A stretch of DNA of 8,522 bases from TMED14 sp964475135 (lineage in GTDB: Bacteria > Bacteroidota > Bacteroidia > Flavobacteriales > Schleiferiaceae). The stretch lies in NCBI GenBank assembly GCA_964475135.1, contig CAYYWL010000044.1:1-8522 (forward strand), written 5' to 3'. The translations under genes were made by a program, and so were the position numbers. Of this stretch, positions 1 through 5,193 are shown piece after piece; position 1 is the first letter of the stretch; each line of letters opens with the position of its first letter. Below the pieces are notes generated by a model that worked only from the letters and a program-made list of their open reading frames with translations, ran no database searches and had not been told where the DNA came from.

Positions 1-1920
1 CAGATCAACGAACAGTACGTCGACAAATACCAAGGTGGTTTTAACGTAACCGAAGTAAAGTCCGCGACCGGCGGCAAACTTCCCTACGTGATCAACAACA
101 CGATGATGCGAATCGATTTGCCGTTGGCCTTGGCTCCAGGTCAAAGCGTTCGATTTTATGTGGCGTGGAACTATTTGGTCAATGACCGAATGAAGGTTGG
201 CGGTCGCAGCGGATACGAGCACTTCGACGAGGAGGGCAACACGCTGTACACCATTGCACAATTTTTTCCACGTATGGCCGTATACGGCGACAACGTCGGC
301 TGGCAGCACAAGCAGTTTCTCGGGCAGGGCGAGTTTACCCTTCCATTTGGTGACTACAAAGTCGCCATTACCGTACCAAGCGACCACCTCGTGGCCGCCA
401 CGGGCACGTTGACCAATGAATCCAACGTACTCACGGCTACCCAACGCCAGCGCCTCGCAGAAGCACGCAAGACAACCGACAAACCCATCATTATCGCCAC
501 AGAAGCAGAAGCCCGCGAACGTGAAAAGACCAAGGCTACGAACACCAAAACTTGGATTTTTTCTGCGAAAAACGTACGCGATTTTGCCTTCGCTACGAGT
601 CGTAAGTTCATTTGGGATGCAATGGCAGTCAAGGTGGGCAACCGTACCACCCTTGCTGAATCGTTCTACCCCAAAGAGGGGAATCCGCTTTGGGAGCAGT
701 TCTCAACTCGCGCCGTCGCCCAGACGATCGAGACCTACTCAAAGTTCACCGTAGACTACCCCTACGAGCGCGCCATTTCGGTCCACACCGACGACATTGG
801 TATGGAATACCCGATGATTTGCTTCAACGGTGGACGCCCTGACCCCGATGGGACCTACTCTGAAGCTGAGAAACTGGGAATGATCAGTGTCATCATTCAT
901 GAAGTTGGGCACAACTTCTTTCCCATGATCATCAACAGTGATGAGCGGCAATGGACGTGGATGGATGAAGGTCTTAATACGTTTGTGCAGTACCTCACCG
1001 AGCAAGAATGGGATGTAAACTACCCTTCTCGCCGCGGTCCTGCCTACAAAATCGTGGAGTACATGCGTTCTCCGGCCCTCAATCAGGTGCCCATCATGAC
1101 GAACTCTGAGAGTATTCTTCAATTCGGAAACAACGCCTACGGGAAACCGGCTACCGCGCTGAATATTTTGCGCGAGACAGTGATGGGCCGAGAGCTTTTT
1201 GACCATGCATTCAAGACCTACTGCACCCGTTGGGCCTTCAAGCACCCCTCTCCAGCCGACTTTTTCAGGACGATGGAAGACGCCAGCGGCGTGGACCTCG
1301 ATTGGTTTTGGCGCGGATGGTTTTATACCACCGAAGCTGTAGATCAGGAGTTGAGCAAGGTGCGAATTGCAGCAGTTCCCACATTAGATCCTGCGGAGCT
1401 CGAAGCCCAGCGAAAGGCTGAGTCAGACGCCGAGTACGCTGCGTTCATCGGTAACCAGCGAAATGCAACCAGCAACCGTCCAACCAAGGTTGACAAGGAT
1501 CCCGCCTACCGTGATTTCTACGTAACTGAATACAACCGTCATGCAGTGAACAAGGCTGATGCCAAGCGTTTGGCCGGGCTAAAGCCCGGACCTAGCGGTT
1601 ACCTTCACGAAATCACAGTTAAAAATGTCGGCGGACTCATCATGCCGGTGGTCGTGCGCTACACCTTTGCCGACGGGAGTTCGCACATTGAGCGCTGGCC
1701 CGCCGAGATCTGGATTCAGAGCGAACAAGAATTCACCAAAACGGTGTTCCTGCCCAAAAAAGCGGTGTCCATTGACTTAGATCCGTTCCGCGAACTCGCA
1801 GACATCGACCTGTACAATAACGTATGGGGCGGAGATGCTGACTTGCACTTAGAGGCGCTTCCAAAGCCCACGGGTGCTCAGCTATGGCGGAGCAATCCGA
1901 TGCGCGACGCGCGTAACTAA
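1..1920 (+). CDS. M1 family zinc metallopeptidase, 5' partial
   Basis: The reading frame is open from base 1 to the TAA at 1918-1920 (639 codons), so the N-terminus lies outside the window; the GTG at 88 is internal, not a start. The protein carries the gluzincin zinc motif HEVGH at residues 300-304 of the visible frame, with the third zinc ligand Glu323 after exactly 18 residues (in WMDEGLN), which defines the M1 aminopeptidase fold. GMEYP at 267-271 stands where classical M1 enzymes have GAMEN, and Tyr380 in the AYGKPATAL segment is the likely catalytic tyrosine. The beta-rich N-terminal region and the C-terminal part after the catalytic domain fit the large Bacteroidota branch of M1. The expected role is removal of N-terminal residues from peptides in the periplasm or outside the cell, but the signal peptide is not visible. 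No type IX sorting domain is apparent at the C-terminus. Confidence 0.93.
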   Translation, partial: QINEQYVDKYQGGFNVTEVKSATGGKLPYVINNTMMRIDLPLALAPGQSVRFYVAWNYLVNDRMKVGGRSGYEHFDEEGNTLYTIAQFFPRMAVYGDNVGWQHKQFLGQGEFTLPFGDYKVAITVPSDHLVAATGTLTNESNVLTATQRQRLAEARKTTDKPIIIATEAEAREREKTKATNTKTWIFSAKNVRDFAFATSRKFIWDAMAVKVGNRTTLAESFYPKEGNPLWEQFSTRAVAQTIETYSKFTVDYPYERAISVHTDDIGMEYPMICFNGGRPDPDGTYSEAEKLGMISVIIHEVGHNFFPMIINSDERQWTWMDEGLNTFVQYLTEQEWDVNYPSRRGPAYKIVEYMRSPALNQVPIMTNSESILQFGNNAYGKPATALNILRETVMGRELFDHAFKTYCTRWAFKHPSPADFFRTMEDASGVDLDWFWRGWFYTTEAVDQELSKVRIAAVPTLDPAELEAQRKAESDAEYAAFIGNQRNATSNRPTKVDKDPAYRDFYVTEYNRHAVNKADAKRLAGLKPGPSGYLHEITVKNVGGLIMPVVVRYTFADGSSHIERWPAEIWIQSEQEFTKTVFLPKKAVSIDLDPFRELADIDLYNNVWGGDADLHLEALPKPTGAQLWRSNPMRDARN

Positions 1921-1924
1921 GCCC

Positions 1925-1932
1925 TAATTTTG
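1925..1932 (+). promoter_or_regulatory. Bacteroidota -7 element (TAATTTTG) before the DUF3347 lipoprotein gene
   Basis: TAATTTTG matches the Bacteroidota -7 consensus TAnnTTTG in full and fills the short gap between the M1 stop and the next ATG. Only four bases separate it from the start codon, so transcription from it would begin at or next to the ATG. I see no TTG -33 element at the usual distance upstream. Confidence 0.45.
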
Positions 1933-1936
1933 GGGA

Positions 1937-2446
1937 ATGAAGTACGCACTGATTGCTGCAGCCGCATTGCTGGCAGCTTGTTCCACACCTGAAACCCAAG
2001 AATCCACTGCTGGCGCAGAAACCACGCACGGATCCTACCTCAAGAACTCCTATGCGGAGGTTCCGCTTGACCAGTACTTGCGCATCAAGGACGCGTTAGT
2101 CTCTTCGGACCCCGCTGAAGCCCAGGCTGCGGCCAAGCACTTAGATTCGCTCTGGACGATCAACAGCCCGGGCGATCAACTCCTGTCGTCGGTGCGTCAA
2201 CTTGCTTCGACCTCAGACCTTGCAGTGCAGCGCGAAGCCTTCTACAGCCTCACCCAAGCCTACCTGGTCTCACTTGAATCCAAGCCAGGCGAAGACACAC
2301 TCTACCTGCAGTTCTGCCCGATGGCCTTTGACTACGAGGGCGCAACGTGGATCAGCCGCGAAAAAGTGGTCATGAACCCCTACTTCGGAGACGAAATGCT
2401 CAACTGCGGTGTCGTGCGCAAGCCCATCGTGGGGGGCTCCAACTAA
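1937..2446 (+). CDS. DUF3347-domain lipoprotein, putative metal-binding
   Basis: This is a 169-residue protein with a lipoprotein signal peptide: a short basic start (MKYALIAAAA), a hydrophobic core and the lipobox LAAC with Cys15 as the lipidated residue. The mature part matches my memory of the DUF3347 family: a helical region with the pattern YLRIKDALVSSD and QREAFYSL, then a C-terminal block with CPMAF (Cys127, Met129), NPYFGDEML (Met154) and NCG (Cys157). In Bacteroidota this domain occurs alone or attached to CusB-like efflux adaptor proteins, and the paired Cys and Met residues suggest binding of copper or another soft metal in the periplasm. The metal role is an inference. It starts 16 bases after the M1 gene on the same strand. 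No efflux pump gene is next to it here, so its partner is unknown. Confidence 0.85.
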   Translation: MKYALIAAAALLAACSTPETQESTAGAETTHGSYLKNSYAEVPLDQYLRIKDALVSSDPAEAQAAAKHLDSLWTINSPGDQLLSSVRQLASTSDLAVQREAFYSLTQAYLVSLESKPGEDTLYLQFCPMAFDYEGATWISREKVVMNPYFGDEMLNCGVVRKPIVGGSN

Positions 2447-2490
2447 GGATTAAGTTTTCCACAGCCCTCGGGCAGGTCAGCCAATCGCGC

Positions 2491-2498
2491 TACCTTCG
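2491..2498 (+). promoter_or_regulatory. -7-like element (TACCTTCG) before parA
   Basis: TACCTTCG differs from TAnnTTTG at one base and ends five bases before the parA GTG. No -33 element is visible. Its support comes mainly from the same placement before the flanking genes. Confidence 0.3.
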
Positions 2499-2503
2499 CC
2501 CTC

Positions 2504-3280
2504 GTGGGAAAAATCATTGCCGTAGCAAACCAAAAAGGCGGAGTCGGAAAGACCACCACCGCAGTCAATCTGGCCAGCGCCCTTGGGGTCCTTGAGCAGC
2601 GCGTGCTGCTGATTGATGCCGATCCGCAAGCCAACGCCACTTCGGCGTTGGGGTACGATCCGTCCGAACCCAAAACGGGTACCTACCACGTACTTGAGCA
2701 CACGGCAACTCCGGCCGAGGCTATCATGGATGGCCGCAACCCCAACCTCATGCTGATGCCGGCCCACCTCGACTTAGTGGCTGCTGAACTTGAACTGGTC
2801 GACAAGCCACGCCGCGAATACATGCTCCAGACGGCATTGGCCGATGTCAAAAATGACTACGACTACGTGATCATTGACTGCGCTCCCTCTCTGGGCCTGG
2901 TGACGCTAAACGCGCTCACGGCCGCCGACTCTGTGATTATTCCGATCCAGTGCGAGTACTTTGCCCTCGAGGGCCTTGGGAAACTCTTGAACACCGTGCG
3001 CTCGGTTCAAAATCTGCAAAATCCTGAGCTCCAAATCGAAGGAATGCTCTTGACGATGTACGACTCGCGCCTTCGCCTGAGTAACCAGGTCGTCGACGAG
3101 GTTCGTCAGCACTTTCAGCAGCTCGTGTTTGACACGGTGATTTCGCGCAACGTGCGCCTGAGCGAGGCTCCCTCATTCGGCGAGCCCATCATGGTCTACG
3201 ACGCCGCGTCAACCGGAGCCGAGAACTACCTCAACCTCGCCCGCGAACTTTTGGCACGAAATGCGCAGGTAGGCGCCTAA
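2504..3280 (+). CDS. parA: ParA/Soj chromosome-partitioning ATPase
   Basis: This 258-residue protein is a full-length ParA/MinD-type P-loop ATPase. The deviant Walker A box KGGVGKTTT lies at residues 11-19, with the signature Lys11 and catalytic Lys16. Walker A' (LLIDADPQ) is at 35-42, Walker B ends at Asp125 (DYVIIDCAPS), and the C-terminal NVRLSEAPSFGEP segment is typical of chromosomal Soj proteins. ParA dimers bind DNA non-specifically when ATP-bound and move ParB-parS complexes during chromosome segregation. The start is GTG at 2504: it gives MGKIIAVANQKGG, the N-terminus usual for this family, and no ATG lies nearby. No Shine-Dalgarno sequence is seen. The gene is 57 bases after the lipoprotein gene. 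ParB does not follow; a SurA-like isomerase does, which is unusual for a Soj of this type. Base composition is like that of its neighbours. Confidence 0.96.
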   Translation: MGKIIAVANQKGGVGKTTTAVNLASALGVLEQRVLLIDADPQANATSALGYDPSEPKTGTYHVLEHTATPAEAIMDGRNPNLMLMPAHLDLVAAELELVDKPRREYMLQTALADVKNDYDYVIIDCAPSLGLVTLNALTAADSVIIPIQCEYFALEGLGKLLNTVRSVQNLQNPELQIEGMLLTMYDSRLRLSNQVVDEVRQHFQQLVFDTVISRNVRLSEAPSFGEPIMVYDAASTGAENYLNLARELLARNAQVGA

Positions 3281-3294
3281 CACCTCTCATTCCG

Positions 3295-3302
3295 TAAGTT
3301 TG
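3295..3302 (+). promoter_or_regulatory. Bacteroidota -7 element (TAAGTTTG) before the SurA-like gene
   Basis: TAAGTTTG fits TAnnTTTG exactly and ends five bases before the ATG at 3308, in the 27-base gap after parA. A transcript starting from it would have almost no 5' leader. No TTG is seen at -33. Confidence 0.45.
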
Positions 3303-3307
3303 CCGCT

Positions 3308-4630
3308 ATGCTCCTACCCCAACGCTTCACGACTGCCCTTGCCCTTTTCTTCGGAACCGCAACCCTAGCGCTCGCACAACCCGTTCTTGCCGACGGTGTC
3401 GTAGCTGTGGTGGGCAACGAGATCATTTTGCAGTCTGACGTGAGCATCATGAAAGAAACCCTCAAGCGCGAGGGTCAAGACCGCAGCGAGTGCGAAGTGC
3501 TCAATGAACTCATTCTTGAAAAACTCCTAGTGCACCATGCGGCCATTGACTCGGTGGTCGTAGATGATGCCGAAATCGACGACAATATCTCGCGCCGCCT
3601 CGAGCAGCTCATCGCTCAAATCGGAAGCGAGCGCCGCCTGACCGAGTACTACAAAAAGTCGGTCATCGAAATCAAAGAAGAAATGCGTCCCCTAATGCGC
3701 AACCAGCTCACCGCCCAGCGCATGCAATCCACCATCACTGAAAACGTGAAGGTTACACCGGTCGAAGTCGAGAACGTCATCAAATCACTCCCCCTCGATT
3801 CGCTACCCCTCATCGGAACTGAAGTCGAACTCGCTCAAATCATCATCAACCCCAAGGTCAGTGCAAAATCTGAGCAGGAAGCAATTGAGCGACTTGAACA
3901 GCTTCGCACCCGCATTTTAAACGGATCAAGTTTTGCCACGATGGCAATCCTGTACTCTGAAGATCCCGGGTCCAACCGCAATGGCGGTGAGTACAAAGGC
4001 ATCAAGCGCGGGCAATTCGTGACCGAATTCGACGCGGTCTCGTACAACCTAGAGGTGGGCGAAATTTCAAAGCCGTTTAAAACGGAATTCGGATACCACA
4101 TCGTCCAACTCCAGGCCAAACGCGGCGAAGAGCTCGACCTGCGCCACATCTTGGTCAAACCTAAGCTGGAACAAAAAGACCTTGACATTGCGCAGGGTCG
4201 TTTGGACAGCATCCGGACCGCCATCAAGGCAGGTACACTCAGCTTTGAAGCGGCGGCTGAGCGGTTTTCAGAAGACGAAGAGACCAAACTCAACGGCGGA
4301 ATCATGCTGAACCCCAACACCATGGACGTGACGTTCAACCTTGATCAGCTCGACCGCGGAATCTTTTACGCGATTCAAAATCTTGAAGTAAACGACCTCA
4401 GCGAAGCCTCGCTTGTGCGCGACCCACAGGGCAAAGAGTACTTTCGATTGATTCACCTTCGCAACAAGATTGATCCGCACCGAGCCAATCTCAAGCAGGA
4501 TTTGGCACTACTCAAGCAGTACGTCGAGAACCAGCGCCGCCAGCAGACCATGGACGCATGGGTCGCGCGCAAGAAGGCTGAGACAGCGCTGAAGGTGAAC
4601 GGTTCCTACGCGGGATGCGCAGGCATTTGA
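3308..4630 (+). CDS. SurA-like periplasmic peptidylprolyl isomerase with two parvulin domains
   Basis: This 440-residue protein has a Sec signal peptide with probable cleavage after ALA at residues 21-23. A SurA-type N-terminal chaperone region follows (about 25-165, beginning VVAVVGNEIILQSDV), then two parvulin (PpiC/rotamase) domains at about 172-270 and 275-385. The expected job is to hold and isomerise unfolded outer-membrane proteins in the periplasm. The parvulin signatures are divided: the first domain keeps GYHIVQ (262-267) but has Gln177 where the first strand usually carries His; the second keeps the RHIL start (His280) but has lost FGYHI. The C-terminal helical part (IDPHRANLKQD) resembles the region that completes the SurA chaperone module. 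The ATG at 3308 gives a clean signal peptide. The stop codon overlaps the rplS -33 element. Divided signatures may mean chaperone activity dominates over isomerase activity. Confidence 0.93.
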   Translation: MLLPQRFTTALALFFGTATLALAQPVLADGVVAVVGNEIILQSDVSIMKETLKREGQDRSECEVLNELILEKLLVHHAAIDSVVVDDAEIDDNISRRLEQLIAQIGSERRLTEYYKKSVIEIKEEMRPLMRNQLTAQRMQSTITENVKVTPVEVENVIKSLPLDSLPLIGTEVELAQIIINPKVSAKSEQEAIERLEQLRTRILNGSSFATMAILYSEDPGSNRNGGEYKGIKRGQFVTEFDAVSYNLEVGEISKPFKTEFGYHIVQLQAKRGEELDLRHILVKPKLEQKDLDIAQGRLDSIRTAIKAGTLSFEAAAERFSEDEETKLNGGIMLNPNTMDVTFNLDQLDRGIFYAIQNLEVNDLSEASLVRDPQGKEYFRLIHLRNKIDPHRANLKQDLALLKQYVENQRRQQTMDAWVARKKAETALKVNGSYAGCAGI

Positions 4631-4655
4631 GAAAAAGGTTTTTTTACTACCTTTG
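4627..4655 (+). promoter_or_regulatory. rplS promoter, -33 TTG and -7 TACCTTTG
   Basis: TACCTTTG at 4648-4655 matches the Bacteroidota -7 consensus TAnnTTTG. TTG at 4627-4629 (within TTTGA) lies 18 bases upstream, the spacing expected for the -33 element. The TTG overlaps the stop codon of the SurA-like gene, and a T-rich run fills the spacer. This is the only promoter in the window with both elements. It places the transcript start near 4660, giving rplS its own promoter and a leader of about 90 bases. Confidence 0.65.
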
Positions 4656-4658
4656 CCG

Positions 4659-4751
4659 CCCCTAGAGGAACTACGCCAACGGGGATTTTGCAAACCCAAC
4701 CTCTGTTTCAAAGTGAAGCACGTTGCAGTTTGAACGTTTAAAACTGATCCC
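4659..4751 (+). promoter_or_regulatory. Structured 5' leader of rplS, candidate bL19 autoregulatory element
   Basis: Between the promoter and the rplS ATG the leader can form a long interrupted hairpin. CAAAC at 4691-4695 pairs with GTTTG at 4728-4732, CAAC at 4697-4700 with GTTG at 4722-4725, and TGTTTCA at 4704-4710 with TGAAGCA at 4714-4720 (one G-U pair) around an AAG loop: 16 base pairs in all. A preceding short stem can pair CCCC at 4659-4662 with GGGG at 4681-4684. Ribosomal protein genes are often controlled by leaders that bind their own product, and an L19 leader is known in Firmicutes. Whether this fold is conserved or bound by bL19 is an inference. Confidence 0.4.
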
Positions 4752-5099
4752 ATGGACCTGATTAAGTACGTCCAAGAGACTTACATCGCCAAGAAGGACT
4801 TCCCTGCGTTCAAAGCAGGAGACACTATCACGGTGTACTACAAAATTGTTGAAGGTGAAAAGACGCGTACGCAGTTCTTTCGCGGCGACGTAATCCAGCG
4901 TGTAGGCGCCGGAGCGACCGAAACCTTCACCATCCGCAAAATGTCTGGCGCCGTGGGCGTTGAGCGCATTTTCCCGGTGAACATGCCAAATCTCGAAAAA
5001 ATCGAAGTTAACAAGACCGGTAAGGTTCGTCGTGCACGTATCTTCTACCAGCGCGAACGTACTGGTAAGAGCGCACGCATCAAGGAGCGCCGTCACTAA
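4752..5099 (+). CDS. rplS: 50S ribosomal protein L19 (bL19)
   Basis: This 115-residue basic protein is bL19 at its normal length. Recognisable blocks are the N-terminal helix with FPAFKAGDTITVYYKIVEGEK, the central FFRGDVIQR and TFTIRKMSG, GVERIFPVN, and the basic C-terminal tail KVRRARIFYQRERTGKSAR ending in RRH. bL19 sits in the large subunit near the interface with the 30S subunit and contributes an intersubunit bridge. The ATG at 4752 is chosen because the protein begins MDLIKYVQE, as family members do; the upstream bases show no Shine-Dalgarno sequence. It has its own promoter and a structured leader upstream, and a strong terminator downstream, so it is probably transcribed as a single gene. 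In many bacteria rplS sits with rpsP, rimM and trmD; none of these is next to it here. Confidence 0.98.
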   Translation: MDLIKYVQETYIAKKDFPAFKAGDTITVYYKIVEGEKTRTQFFRGDVIQRVGAGATETFTIRKMSGAVGVERIFPVNMPNLEKIEVNKTGKVRRARIFYQRERTGKSARIKERRH

Positions 5100-5124
5100 G
5101 CCGACGCACCCGTACTCATCAAAG

Positions 5125-5155
5125 ACCGTTCGCGATTTGCGAGCGGTTTTTTTTT
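5125..5155 (+). terminator. Rho-independent terminator after rplS
   Basis: ACCGTTCGC at 5125-5133 pairs with GCGAGCGGT at 5139-5147 over nine base pairs including one G-U, with the five-base loop GATTT, and runs into nine T residues (5147-5155). It begins 25 bases after the rplS stop. On the opposite strand the same stem is followed only by CTTT, so it would be a weak terminator for the convergent gene. The rest of 5100-5193 shows no gene. Confidence 0.9.
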
Positions 5156-5193
5156 GCGCCCATGTGTGCGGGGATCTGGCTGTGGCGCAGCGG

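Noticed and set aside
88..90. GTG at 88 as the start of the M1 gene.
   Set aside because: The frame is open upstream to base 1 with sensible M1-like sequence, so the gene is cut by the window edge and this GTG is an internal valine.
739..1245. A 168-codon minus-strand open frame.
   Set aside because: It is antisense to the catalytic core of the M1 gene, which has the HEVGH motif, and has no recognisable features.
1574..1589. Perfect inverted repeat CCGGGC-taaa-GCCCGG.
   Set aside because: It lies inside the M1 coding sequence, has no T-run after it, and encodes an ordinary Ala-Gly-Leu-Lys-Pro-Gly stretch; it is probably chance.
3835..4338. A 167-codon minus-strand open frame.
   Set aside because: It is antisense to the parvulin domains of the SurA-like gene; it is rich in Ser and Arg, as expected for a reverse shadow frame.
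4631..4647. AAAAAGGTTTTTTT after the SurA-like stop, considered as a terminator.
   Set aside because: There is no GC-rich stem; the A and T runs lie in the spacer of the rplS promoter.
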